Shown here: positions 9,229 to 17,613 of the stretch, one piece after another
Layout of the letters: each line of letters starts with the position of its first letter
Numbering within the stretch: position 1 is the first letter of the stretch
Assembly (NCBI GenBank): GCA_030403585.1
Contig: JAUEPE010000008.1
Coordinates: 62,001 to 126,000, forward strand
Reading direction: 5' to 3'
DNA length: 64,000 nucleotides
Source: Frankia sp. RB7
Lineage (GTDB): Bacteria; Pseudomonadota; Alphaproteobacteria; Rhizobiales; Xanthobacteraceae
Made by a program: the position numbers and the translations under genes
The notes under the pieces: model-generated
What the model saw: only the letters and a program-made list of their open reading frames with translations
Databases searched by the model: none
Told to the model about the DNA's origin: nothing

Positions 9229-10056
9229 TTACACGCTCATCGACATTGAGGAAGATGCCGAGGCGGCGGATGATCCCTGCCCTTGGCGCTGCATCATCTG
9301 CGCAAACCAGTCATAGGGCGAATTGCCTGCGCCCGATCCATTCGAGGAACTGGAAGCGCCCGGCACTGTCGTCGTCATCTTGAAGCCGTCGGCATAGGTG
9401 ACGGTGGTGGTGGAGGAGCCGTCGGCGCCGGTCGTCGTGGTCGAGGTCGACCCGCCGCTCGACGATGACGACGAGGAATCGGAGTCGCTGCCGGACGCAT
9501 CGTCCGAACTGCTCGCGGCCTGCGCGTGATGGTGGCCGCCATGATGGCCGCCGGCGCTCTTCAGCGCCTTCGACATCTCGTCGAGGCTGACGCTGCCGTC
9601 GGAATTGCTGTCGAGCTTGGAGAACACATCGTCGGCCTGCGCCGTGTTAGTGCCGCCGGCGCCAAGCGCGTTCTCGAATTCCGACTTGGTGATCTGGCCG
9701 TCGCCATTGGCGTCGATCTGCGAAAACAAGTCCTTCAGCGCGTCGTCCTGACTCGTCGATGTCGACGATGTCGAGCTCGATGACGTGGAACTGCTGGCGG
9801 CGCTCGTGCTGTCGGACGACTGGCTTTGCGCGGCGATCAACGCGCTCATCGTCTCCGGCGAGATCTGCGCGCAATTGCCGGAATTGACCGATGAGGTCGC
9901 ACCACTGCTGGTGCTGTTGCTGCTGGTGTCGATCGCGAACGGATCGGTCGCACCTTGCGACGATCCGGTCTTCTGGGTCGACGATGACGATTTCGAATTC
10001 GTCAGCGATTGAATGGCATCGAGCGCACTCGAGACGGCGCCAAGCGCAAACAACAT
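9229..10056 (-). CDS. EF-hand calcium-binding protein, serine-rich
   Basis: This 275-residue protein has two adjacent EF-hand loops, DANGDGQITKSE and DSNSDGSVSLDE, both with acidic residues at the calcium-coordinating positions. A histidine-rich stretch (GGHHGGHHHA) and a long Ser/Thr/Gly/Asp low-complexity segment follow. The N-terminal half is also serine-rich, with SALDAIQSLTNS near the start. I chose the ATG at 10056 because GGAG sits 7 bases upstream; an in-frame start at 10092 has no such site. No classical signal peptide is clear, yet the composition suggests an extracytoplasmic or envelope protein. The gene is convergent with the P1 peptidase. Calcium binding is strongly predicted; its role is unknown. 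Confidence 0.85.
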   Translation of the reverse strand: MLFALGAVSSALDAIQSLTNSKSSSSTQKTGSSQGATDPFAIDTSSNSTSSGATSSVNSGNCAQISPETMSALIAAQSQSSDSTSAASSSTSSSSTSSTSTSQDDALKDLFSQIDANGDGQITKSEFENALGAGGTNTAQADDVFSKLDSNSDGSVSLDEMSKALKSAGGHHGGHHHAQAASSSDDASGSDSDSSSSSSSGGSTSTTTTGADGSSTTTVTYADGFKMTTTVPGASSSSNGSGAGNSPYDWFAQMMQRQGQGSSAASASSSMSMSV

Positions 10057-10310
10057 TGCACAACTCCAACCCATGCGGCATGCCGCAGCCAATGTTCTGG
10101 CTGTAAGGTCAGCAAGCGACGTGCCAGCGCGAAAAGCTCAATGAAATCCGTGTCGGCCGCACTTTGCGGGACCAGGGAACATCGGCAATTCATGCCGCCG
10201 GCGGCAGAATTTTCCGCCCACAGGAAGCTCGCCCTCCCTGCATTGCCCGGCTGAGAAGCCCATGTTAGGCGAGGCCATTCGTCCCTTCGGCCGCCACGGG
10301 AAACAGCGCC

Positions 10311-11012
10311 ATGACCCAAGCCTTCGCCCCCCGCCCCCTGGCAATCGCGCCCTCGATCCTGGCCTCGGATTTCTCGAAGCTCGGCGAGGAGGTTCGCGCG
10401 GTGGACGCCGCGGGCGCCGACTGGATCCATCTCGACGTGATGGACGGGCACTTCGTTCCCAATATTTCCTACGGCCCCGACGTCATCAAGGCGATGCGCC
10501 CACACACCAAGAAGCTGTTCGACGCGCATCTGATGATCTCGCCCTGTGATCCCTATCTCGAGGCCTTTGCCAAGGCCGGCTGTGACCACATCACCGTGCA
10601 TGCCGAGGCGGGTCCGCATTTGCACCGCTCGCTGCAGGCGATCCGCGCGCTCGGCAAGAAGGCCGGCGTCTCGCTCAATCCGGGCACGCCAATCAATGTG
10701 CTGGAATACGTGCTCGAGCTGGTCGACCTCGTGCTGGTGATGTCGGTCAATCCAGGCTTCGGCGGCCAGGCTTTCATCCACTCGGCGATCGGCAAGATCC
10801 GCGACATCCGCGCGATGACGGCCGGCCGGCCGATCGACATCGAGGTCGACGGCGGCGTCGGCCCCGACAATGCGGGCGCGCTGGCGGCCGCTGGCGCCAA
10901 TGCCTTCGTCGCCGGCACCTCGGTGTTCAAAGGCGGCACGCAGGACGCCTACAGGACCAACATCGCGGCGATCCGCAACGCGGCGCTCGGGGCCCGCGGC
11001 GAAGCGATCTGA
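10311..11012 (+). CDS. rpe: Ribulose-phosphate 3-epimerase
   Basis: This 233-residue TIM-barrel enzyme interconverts D-ribulose 5-phosphate and D-xylulose 5-phosphate in the pentose phosphate pathway and, where present, the Calvin cycle. Family landmarks are [28 protein letters not shown] with metal-binding His and Asp, [16 protein letters not shown], and DGGVGPDNA near the C-terminal phosphate site. Length and motifs are complete. It has no calvin-cycle neighbours here, so it is most likely the housekeeping copy. Confidence 0.97.
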   Translation: MTQAFAPRPLAIAPSILASDFSKLGEEVRAVDAAGADWIHLDVMDGHFVPNISYGPDVIKAMRPHTKKLFDAHLMISPCDPYLEAFAKAGCDHITVHAEAGPHLHRSLQAIRALGKKAGVSLNPGTPINVLEYVLELVDLVLVMSVNPGFGGQAFIHSAIGKIRDIRAMTAGRPIDIEVDGGVGPDNAGALAAAGANAFVAGTSVFKGGTQDAYRTNIAAIRNAALGARGEAI

Positions 11013-11163
11013 AGCACCGGGACGCGCCCGCAGATCTGCGGTACTTACGGGTGTTGCGACGCGCAACGCCTAAAATTGCAACCATGACCCGTACTCCTCC
11101 GGGCTTCCCTGATTCGTGCAAATCACCGCTAGTGATTCCTGCCTGATTGGACAGGAGCACATC

Positions 11164-11304
11164 ATGACGACGACCCTGGTTTGGACTGGCGTGGCGTTGT
11201 GGATCGGTTTTTGTGCGTTCGTTGTGTTCGGCCCGTCGGCCGGACCGGTAAGGGTCCCGGCGCGTTCGACCCGCATCATCGGTCGCGACCGCTATCCGGC
11301 CTGA
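11164..11304 (+). CDS. Small single-membrane-span protein, unknown function
   Basis: This is a 46-residue ORF whose start has AGGAG 7 bases upstream. Residues 5-23 form one hydrophobic helix (LVWTGVALWIGFCAFVVFG), followed by a basic tail containing VRVPARSTRIIGRDR. That topology is common in small inner-membrane proteins. It lies 151 bases after rpe and may have its own promoter. I do not recognise a family, and the ribosome site is the main support for it being real. Confidence 0.55.
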   Translation: MTTTLVWTGVALWIGFCAFVVFGPSAGPVRVPARSTRIIGRDRYPA

Positions 11305-11510
11305 TGCCATGCAGATATCCCTCGTGAAGCGTCAGCCGAAACGCAGGTGCCGCATCCCGCGCCGCCCGCATCCGAACCTCGACTATTTCTTCGGCCGGCT
11401 CGAACACACCGAAGGCGAGATGCACGATGATCCCGGCGCCGAGACGGCGGACCTGGATCACCCGTTCCGGTCACCTCGCCGGCATTGAAATCTTTTCTGG
11501 ACCAAGCCTG

Positions 11511-11702
11511 ATGAAACCGCACTGCCCCAACTGCCTGAAGGAAATGACCAAGGCGTCAGCGTCGCGTAACCTCTTCAACTGCGAACCCTGCCGCGAGATC
11601 ATTCAGTACTTCGGCGGCAGTGCGGATCACGGCGAGCCGGGGCCCCAGTTCTCCTGGCCGATCCGCCGCAAGCGCTCGGTCCACACCGCGCACGCGGCCT
11701 GA
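11511..11702 (+). CDS. Small zinc-ribbon-like protein, unknown function
   Basis: This 63-residue ORF has two cysteine knuckles, CPNC at residues 5-8 and CEPC near residue 27, spaced as in a minimal zinc ribbon. The rest is a basic tail rich in Arg and His. No clear ribosome site precedes the ATG at 11511. It is convergent with the kinase gene, with only six bases between stops. I cannot assign a function; similar small zinc-ribbon proteins often bind nucleic acid or act as protein adaptors. Confidence 0.5.
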   Translation: MKPHCPNCLKEMTKASASRNLFNCEPCREIIQYFGGSADHGEPGPQFSWPIRRKRSVHTAHAA

Positions 11703-11708
11703 TCTTTC

Positions 11709-13142
11709 CTAGCCCCACACCACGCCGGCGTCTGGTTTCGCAGCAGCCATCCGCGGCGGCCGCACCACGGTGACGGTGCAGGTGGCCTCGGCAGCCACCT
11801 TGGCCGAGACGCTGCCGAGCCAGGTACGCCTGAACGAATTTTGCCGCGCCCCGATGATGAGATGGTCGACCGAGTTCATCTCGGCGAATTCCAGCAGCGC
11901 CGTGGCGGGATCGACCGCCTCAAGCACATGAACCGACAGCCGGCTCTCGTCGAGCTTTAGCGGCGTGGCCCAATGCCGGAGCGCTACCAGACGGTCGATG
12001 TGCTTGTTGGAACCCTGCTCGTCCAGCGTCTTGTCGACGGCAATGCGATTGAGCTTCAGCACGTTGACACAGGCGAGCCGTGCTGACGGCAGGGTCGCTA
12101 GGATGCGTTCGGTCGTCACACGTAGCGCCTCGTTCAGCTCCGGCTCACCTTCCACCGTATCGAGCGCAACCGCGAGGATCGGGCTCGAAGCGATCTGCTC
12201 GGCGACATCCGACTTTGCCCGCGGCTGCATGGCGTCCTGGTTGAAGCGGCGCCGCCACGCCACGCTCCAGGGATCGCGCTTCATCCGCTCCGAACGCGCG
12301 GTCAGCCTGACCTGGTTCGGATGGGCGAGATCGAAGGCGAGCTGCGCCGCGGTCGGATAGCGCCGGACCGGCTCGATCTCCAGGCACCGCAACACCACCT
12401 CCTGCAACCAGGGCGGATAGTCGGCGCGCAAGCCTCGCGGCGGATGCGGATCGCGCCACAGCCTCCGCCGCATCGCGCGCAGCGTTTCGCCCTCACCGAA
12501 GGGGCGTTCGCCGGTGGTGAAGAAATAAAGCAGCACGCCGAGCGAAAACAGGTCGCTGCGCGGATCGTCGCGCACACCCAAAAGCCGCTCCGGCGCCATG
12601 TAAGGCGCCGTGCCGTAAGGCAGGCGGAACTCTGCCTGCAACAGGTCGGGCAGATGATCGTGGTGCGACAGGCCATAGTCGATCAACACCGCTTCGCCGC
12701 TCTCGCGGAACATGATGCTGCTCGGCTTGAGGTCGTGATGGATCACATTCTGCCGGTGCAGATCGGCGAGCGCGGCCGCGATCTTCGCCACCAGCAGCCG
12801 CGCCTCCTCGTAAGGCAGCGGCAGGTCAGGCAGCCGCTTGTAGAGGGTTGTCCCGGAAATGCGCTCGATCACCGCATAGGCCTGATGCGCGAAATCGCCG
12901 GTGCCATAGCAGTGCGGCACATGGGGTCCTGTCAGCCGGGGCAGGATCATCATCTCCATCTCGAAGGAGACGATCGCCGCCGGGTCCTCACCCTCGGACG
13001 CCTTCGGAATCTTCATCAGCAGCGGCGTGTCGATATCGGCATGGGTGACGGTCCAGAGCGTCGCCATGCCGCCGGCATGCACGCATTCGCCGATGGTGTA
13101 GCCATCGACGACGGCGCCGGGTTTGACCAGGGGTTTCGGCAT
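11709..13142 (-). CDS. Ser/Thr protein kinase fused to a universal stress (UspA) domain
   Basis: This 477-residue cytoplasmic protein has an N-terminal Hanks-type kinase domain (about residues 10-280): glycine-rich loop HAGGMATLW, catalytic Lys in LLMKIPKA, catalytic loop HHDLKPSS, metal motif DYG in place of DFG, and the APE-like MAPERLLG. Residues 310-465 are a UspA fold with the nucleotide-binding signature GAR...LGSVS and VTVVRPP at the end. No membrane segment or extracellular sensor is present. It starts 6 bases after the metallophosphatase stop, so the two form an operon, probably an opposing kinase/phosphatase pair. The substrate is unknown; the membrane proteins encoded upstream on the same strand are candidates. 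Confidence 0.87.
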   Translation of the reverse strand: MPKPLVKPGAVVDGYTIGECVHAGGMATLWTVTHADIDTPLLMKIPKASEGEDPAAIVSFEMEMMILPRLTGPHVPHCYGTGDFAHQAYAVIERISGTTLYKRLPDLPLPYEEARLLVAKIAAALADLHRQNVIHHDLKPSSIMFRESGEAVLIDYGLSHHDHLPDLLQAEFRLPYGTAPYMAPERLLGVRDDPRSDLFSLGVLLYFFTTGERPFGEGETLRAMRRRLWRDPHPPRGLRADYPPWLQEVVLRCLEIEPVRRYPTAAQLAFDLAHPNQVRLTARSERMKRDPWSVAWRRRFNQDAMQPRAKSDVAEQIASSPILAVALDTVEGEPELNEALRVTTERILATLPSARLACVNVLKLNRIAVDKTLDEQGSNKHIDRLVALRHWATPLKLDESRLSVHVLEAVDPATALLEFAEMNSVDHLIIGARQNSFRRTWLGSVSAKVAAEATCTVTVVRPPRMAAAKPDAGVVWG

Positions 13143-13148
13143 CGGCCT

Positions 13149-13889
13149 CTAGCGCCCTTCCGACAGCCGGTCGGCAAGCCAGTGCGGCAGGCCGTTCTCG
13201 CGAATCCGGTTCGCCGCGCTCGCGACGTCATAGGGGGCACGGCAATAGGTGATCTGGCACGAGACCGTATCGAACAGCACGAACGCCGCCGACGGATCAC
13301 CGTCACGCGGCTGGCCGACCGCACCGAGCACGGCCAGCCATTGCCGCCCGCGCAGGAGCGGCACGGAAACATCGGTCTTGGGCACGAGGCCCGTCATCTT
13401 CGCCGTCACCGACATCGAATAGAGTGCGGGACGGTGAATGTGTCCGCAGAAGGTCACGTGGGCGGGGGTCGATATCAGGCTCTTGGCAGCGTCCGCCGTC
13501 GAGCGAATGTAGTGCCAGCGCTGGGGTTGAGAGGCTTCCGAGTGCACGAACAGACGGTCGCCGTCCTCGACGATCATCGGCAGTTCCGCAAGAAACCGGC
13601 GCTGCGCGACGTCGAGCCGTCCGCGCGTCCATTCGATCGCAATCTGGGCCTCATTGTTCATGGTCTCGGACGAGGAGTTCACCGCCTGGTCGTGATTGCC
13701 GCGGACGGCGACGGCGCCCTGAGCGACCAGCTCCATCGCGGTATCCACGACCCATTCCGGATCGGCGCCATAGCCGACGAAATCGCCGAGCATGACGAAC
13801 CGCGCCGCGCCCTTGGCGCGGGCCGCCTTCAGGCAGGCCTCGAACGCCTGCCGGTTGCCGTGGATATCCGAGAAGACAGCGAGAAGCAC
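13149..13889 (-). CDS. Metallophosphoesterase (PPP-like phosphatase)
   Basis: This 246-residue calcineurin-type enzyme shows the dimetal motifs FSDIHGN at the N-terminus, GDFVGYG near residue 36, RGNHD near residue 79, and GHIHRPA. These match the YfcE/PrpE-like group that includes small protein phosphatases. The start is a GTG with GGAGG about 4 bases upstream. The kinase-UspA gene follows after 6 bases, which suggests that it dephosphorylates the same proteins; a small-molecule phosphodiester substrate is an alternative. A long inverted repeat lies just upstream at 13900-13941. Confidence 0.88.
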   Translation of the reverse strand: MLLAVFSDIHGNRQAFEACLKAARAKGAARFVMLGDFVGYGADPEWVVDTAMELVAQGAVAVRGNHDQAVNSSSETMNNEAQIAIEWTRGRLDVAQRRFLAELPMIVEDGDRLFVHSEASQPQRWHYIRSTADAAKSLISTPAHVTFCGHIHRPALYSMSVTAKMTGLVPKTDVSVPLLRGRQWLAVLGAVGQPRDGDPSAAFVLFDTVSCQITYCRAPYDVASAANRIRENGLPHWLADRLSEGR

Positions 13890-13899
13890 AGACCCTCCA

Positions 13900-13941
13900 C
13901 CCTCAAATTCTTAATTGACGCCGATAAAGCCAATTTGAGGG
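13900..13941 (-). promoter_or_regulatory. Inverted repeat ahead of the phosphatase-kinase genes
   Basis: Ten-base arms CCCTCAAATT and AATTTGAGGG are separated by 22 bases. The arm nearest the phosphatase gene ends next to its GGAGGG ribosome site, so the element could be an operator for a dimeric regulator, or a hairpin in the mRNA that limits access to the ribosome site. It sits in the 117-base gap between the 2-TM protein gene and the phosphatase gene, so it may let the last two genes of the locus be controlled separately. Confidence 0.4.
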
Positions 13942-14006
13942 AGGCGGGCAAGATGCGCCAGCGCAGGGCGGTTGGCCAGCGCCGCGCTTGCGCAATGGTG
14001 AAGAGC

Positions 14007-14612
14007 CTATTGCTCGTCCTTGGGCGGCATCCGGGGCGGCGGCAGCGGCGTGAACACGGCGCTTTGTGCGCCGGCCGGCGGGGCATTGAACTCGCCGGTC
14101 GAGGAATCGCCGCCGCTGGTCTCAAGGATGACCTTGGGCGTCACATATTCCCGCACCATGTCGATCAGGCTGCCCTCGCCGCCGCCAAAGTCCGCCGCGC
14201 GTCCGCCTTGCGGGTGGCCTGCAGCGATCTCATTCTCGGCCGCATGGGTCTTGTCGGCCAGGGTGTCGTTGTAGGGGACGCGGAAGGCGCGCGGGATGCC
14301 GCTCGGACGGTGATCCTCGTCGAGTTCCTCGACCCACAGATAGATCGAGCCGGGATCGCCCTCCAGCGAGTGCGGCTCGACGATGCGCGCCTTGAGCAGC
14401 TTGAACGCGGTGGGAAGCCGATCCGTGCTGGCCCAGCCGAGCAGCCCGCGCATTTCCGTGAAGCTGACGATATAGAAGGCGCTGGTCACGACCACCGCGA
14501 CCGCCTTCAGCGACCAGTGCAGCCGCGCATAGACCAGCACGACCAGCAGAAGCGCGCCAATCACGGCATAGGCGACCGAGAGCGTGAGGATGACCGTTTG
14601 CAGATTAATCAC
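14007..14612 (-). CDS. Two-span membrane protein of unknown function, ExbB-like locus
   Basis: This 201-residue protein has two N-terminal membrane helices (about residues 5-28 and 34-52) followed by a mostly hydrophilic domain of about 140 residues and a proline-rich tail ending PPPRMPPKDEQ. I recognise no family. Its start overlaps the end of the upstream gene by 8 bases, so it is translationally coupled to the other two membrane proteins of the locus. It may be a third component of the channel complex; that role is inferred from gene order only. Confidence 0.75.
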   Translation of the reverse strand: MINLQTVILTLSVAYAVIGALLLVVLVYARLHWSLKAVAVVVTSAFYIVSFTEMRGLLGWASTDRLPTAFKLLKARIVEPHSLEGDPGSIYLWVEELDEDHRPSGIPRAFRVPYNDTLADKTHAAENEIAAGHPQGGRAADFGGGEGSLIDMVREYVTPKVILETSGGDSSTGEFNAPPAGAQSAVFTPLPPPRMPPKDEQ

Positions 14613-15291
14613 GGCGGATCCTCGTGGCGTTCTTGCTCACGCCGGTCCTCGGATCGAGATCGGCCCCGTTGCGCCAAGTGCTGCGGAAGGTCTCCATCAG
14701 CGATTTCGGCCTTTGGCTGACATCGATGACCTTGCCCTCGCCATCGAGCCGGAACCGCACCGCGGTCTTCTCATCGCCGGTATGGTCGAGCGTGAATTTG
14801 TTGTCGAAGACCACCTGCGCCGTCGGATTGAGCTTTTGCACCTTCACATTGGCGGTCACGGGCTCGCCGGTCGTGGCGACGAAATGCGAGACGTTGACGG
14901 TGTATTCGCCGGGGACGATACCGCGCAGCGTGACGATCTCCTCGCGAATGGGAGAAGCGATCTTCTTGCCGTTGACCATGATGAAGTCATTGGCCCCGCC
15001 CCTATCGTCGCGATCGAGCGTGAGGAAGCCGGCCTCGCGGTGTCGATACCAGGCGATGTTGCCGGCTGGATCCTGCACGAACAGGTCGAGATCGTCAGGG
15101 TGATTGTCCGGCCAGTCCAGCGTGATCATGAACTCGGCCTTGGAGTCGATCTTGCCCTCCTTGGCGTCGGGAGAGACCGCGAGCAGCGCGAGGAAGAACA
15201 GGAAGGCGACCACTTGGAGCGCCTTGAACAGCATCACGCCCAAGGGATCGAACGGCTCCTCGCGCGGATAGAGACCGAAATCATCCATCAT
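14605..15291 (-). CDS. Single-span protein with predicted periplasmic beta-sandwich domain, ExbB-like locus
   Basis: This 228-residue protein has one membrane helix (about residues 18-40) and a large domain beyond it. The domain carries a stretch like DDLDLFVQDPAGNIAWY followed by LDRDDRGGAND, a pattern seen in beta-sandwich domains of the DUF2135 kind and in some phage structural proteins. Unlike ExbD, TolR or MotB, the membrane helix has no aspartate in its centre; Asp15 lies just before it. Its ATGA start overlaps the end of the ExbB-like gene. It occupies the position of the ExbD subunit in the operon, but I do not claim it is ExbD. Confidence 0.75.
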   Translation of the reverse strand: MMDDFGLYPREEPFDPLGVMLFKALQVVAFLFFLALLAVSPDAKEGKIDSKAEFMITLDWPDNHPDDLDLFVQDPAGNIAWYRHREAGFLTLDRDDRGGANDFIMVNGKKIASPIREEIVTLRGIVPGEYTVNVSHFVATTGEPVTANVKVQKLNPTAQVVFDNKFTLDHTGDEKTAVRFRLDGEGKVIDVSQRPKSLMETFRSTWRNGADLDPRTGVSKNATRIRRD

Positions 15292-16058
15292 GACGGCGTT
15301 CCAGCGCCTTTGCGCTCGAGAACCGGCGTCACATAGGTCTCGGTCAGCACCACGGCATCGGAGAACACCCGCTGGGTCGCAGAATCGAGCATGTAATACT
15401 GGATGCGAACCAGGATGGAACCGACGAGACCCGCCAGCGTCGTGTACATCGCAACCGCCATGCCGTCGCTCATCAGCCCCATCGAGGAGCGCATCGCGAC
15501 CTTGTCGGCGGCATCCAGTCCGGCAATCGGCGCCAGCATGATGATGAAGCCGATGATGGTGCCGAGCAGGCCTAGCTTCATCAGCGTGTCGGAGACGAAT
15601 GCGCCGAACCCGTTGGAGCCGCGCAGGCGGTCGGCAAGCGTCCGCAGCAAGAGCGTCTGATCGACCGGGCGGTAATCCTGCGCGGCCGCTTTCGTCACGA
15701 GGCTGTCGATGTGGTCGCGCACCAGCCCGTGCGGCAGCGTGGTCGTGCTTGCGTCGAGCACCTTGCCGCCGTCTGGCGCCGCCAGCACCGCGCGGCAGCG
15801 CCGCGCGGCGGCACCTTCACGCGCGATCGCCCGTGTGCGCAGGAAGCAATGACCGCAGGTCAGGATATAGAGCACCGCGATCACGCTCGAAATATAGGTC
15901 CGGTCCGAGGTCAGCATCAGATGGATCAGGCCGAACCGCCACAGCAGTACGACCGCGAAGATCGATAGCCCCGTAAAAATCATCCAAAACAGCAGCGCGC
16001 TGCGCTCGGATGGGTCGGTCGCGGTGTTCGCGATCGGTCCAATCGTTATCGAACTCAT
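15288..16058 (-). CDS. MotA/TolQ/ExbB-family proton channel protein
   Basis: This 256-residue inner-membrane protein has four predicted helices. The last two match the MotA/TolQ/ExbB core: LGLLGTIIGFIIML followed, after a short loop, by SDGMAVAMYTTLAGLVGSILVRIQ. ExbB-type subunits form pentamers around a two-copy partner and use proton flow to do mechanical work across the envelope. The usual ExbD/TonB or TolR/TolA genes are not nearby. The start lies about 180 bases from the divergent histidine kinase gene. It leads a leftward run of five collinear genes ending with a phosphatase and a kinase. Confidence 0.86.
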   Translation of the reverse strand: MSSITIGPIANTATDPSERSALLFWMIFTGLSIFAVVLLWRFGLIHLMLTSDRTYISSVIAVLYILTCGHCFLRTRAIAREGAAARRCRAVLAAPDGGKVLDASTTTLPHGLVRDHIDSLVTKAAAQDYRPVDQTLLLRTLADRLRGSNGFGAFVSDTLMKLGLLGTIIGFIIMLAPIAGLDAADKVAMRSSMGLMSDGMAVAMYTTLAGLVGSILVRIQYYMLDSATQRVFSDAVVLTETYVTPVLERKGAGTPS

Positions 16059-16238
16059 GCTGCACTGCTCCTGACCTGCGATTCCACCCCAATTAGATCA
16101 AAGCCGCCGCGCCCGGTCCAAAGACCCATGCCCAATCCGGCTTGGGAAAATTGCCCGAGCTGCATTCCTGCCATTCCCTGCAATTGGCAAGGCGCGGCTG
16201 CGTTGTTAGGCTGAGCTTATCAAACTTTGGGTGATCGT

Positions 16239-17606
16239 ATGCGCCTCGTGCTTCAGCTTGTCGCCCGTCTGCTTCTCATCGTTGCGCTGTGCCTGGGCGC
16301 GGCGACCGTTTGGGCCACGTTCGATGCCTATCGCAGCGTCGACCGGGCGACTGCAGCCTCCGCGCAGCGGGTCGCGCAGGCTCTTCAAGCGCTGTATTGG
16401 CACGAGCTCTTGCTGCGCAGCAGCAGGATGCGCGAGCATCTCGTGCCGGTTCCGGAGTGGCGGACGCTGGAGACGATGAAGCTGATCTCGCCCGGCGTCT
16501 GCGTCGAGTTCCAACCGGCGACCGCGTTCGAAAGGCCGCTTTGCGGCCAGAGCCAGGGAATCGGCAGTACACCGCCGCGCTGGTTCGCGTCCATCGTTCC
16601 GACCTTCCTCGGCAGCCACGCCGAGGTGGTGCGGCCGGTCAGCCCCCGCGCCGCCGCTGCCGGAACGGTTGTCGCGACGCCGGATGAAGCAGCCGCAATC
16701 TCGCTCGCCTGGGAGTACATTCTCAACGTGATCGACGTTGCACTGCTGATGGCGGCGGCGATCGCGCTGCTGGCTTCGCTCGCGATCGCGCACACGCTGG
16801 CGCCGGCGCGGGCCATCGTGACGGCATTGCAACGCATGGCGCGCGGCCAGTATCGCACAAAACTGCCGCGCTTCCGCTCCATGGAGCTTGAGATGATCGG
16901 CGGCGCCGTCGAGAAACTCGGCAGCCGATTGGAAGAATCCGTCGAACAACGCGCGGCGCTCACGCGGCGCCTGATCGAGATCCGCGACGACGAGCGGCGC
17001 GCGCTCGCCCGCGAGCTGCACGACGAGTTCGGGCAAAATCTCTCCGCCATCCTCGCTTTCGCCAACACGATCGAGACGGCGAGTACCAAAGACAAGGATA
17101 ACGGCATCGCGCAGGACGCGCGCATGATCTCGCAGGCCACGCACCATTTGATGGCCTCGCTGCGCGACGCGCTGAAGCGCCTGCGCAATCCCCTGCCCGA
17201 GGAGTTTGGGCTGGAAGCGAGCCTCGTCAACCTCGTCGACAGCTGGCGCTCGCAGAGCGCGACCCAGCCGACGATCCAGCTCGACCTCAAGGGCGATCTC
17301 ACCGACATCCGCGGTGCGGCCGCCACGACCGCCTATCGCGTCGCCCAGGAATGCCTGACCAATGCGCTGCGCCACGGCGCGGCCCGCGAAATCTCGTTAC
17401 ACGTCGAGCGGTGCGCGGGCGGGGACGATGCGCTTCTCATCCGCGTCGAGGACGACGGCGGCGGCGATGCGGCGCGTGTGGCGCGCTCGACCGGCTTCGG
17501 CCTCACCGGCATCCGCGAGCGTGTCGCGGCCGCCGGCGGATCGTTGTCGATCCTGCCCGCGAGCCGCGGGCTCAGCGTCGCCGCGACCATCCCGCTTGCT
17601 GCGTGA
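16239..17606 (+). CDS. NarX/DegS-type membrane histidine kinase
   Basis: This 455-residue sensor kinase has a membrane helix at residues 3-27, a periplasmic domain of about 130 residues, a second helix near residues 165-188, a HAMP-like linker, and a HisKA_3 domain with phospho-acceptor His261 in RELHDEFGQ. The ATPase domain has RVAQECLTNALRHG as N box and VEDDGGGD plus GFGLTGIRERV as G boxes. I place the start at the ATG at 16239 rather than TTG 16227, since it begins directly with the basic-hydrophobic MRLVLQLV. The response regulator gene follows after 7 bases. The stimulus is unknown. Confidence 0.92.
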   Translation: MRLVLQLVARLLLIVALCLGAATVWATFDAYRSVDRATAASAQRVAQALQALYWHELLLRSSRMREHLVPVPEWRTLETMKLISPGVCVEFQPATAFERPLCGQSQGIGSTPPRWFASIVPTFLGSHAEVVRPVSPRAAAAGTVVATPDEAAAISLAWEYILNVIDVALLMAAAIALLASLAIAHTLAPARAIVTALQRMARGQYRTKLPRFRSMELEMIGGAVEKLGSRLEESVEQRAALTRRLIEIRDDERRALARELHDEFGQNLSAILAFANTIETASTKDKDNGIAQDARMISQATHHLMASLRDALKRLRNPLPEEFGLEASLVNLVDSWRSQSATQPTIQLDLKGDLTDIRGAAATTAYRVAQECLTNALRHGAAREISLHVERCAGGDDALLIRVEDDGGGDAARVARSTGFGLTGIRERVAAAGGSLSILPASRGLSVAATIPLAA

Positions 17607-17613
17607 GGCCGTC

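Noticed and set aside
11050-11070. Hairpin GGTGTTGCG / CGCAACGCC after rpe as a terminator
   Set aside because: One position is mismatched in DNA and no T-run follows on the plus strand, so I do not call it a terminator.
11709-16058. Zorya-type defence system (ZorA/ZorB resemble MotA/MotB)
   Set aside because: The ExbB-like protein lacks a long cytoplasmic tail, the partner is not MotB/OmpA-like, and no ZorC, ZorD or ZorE homologue is nearby.
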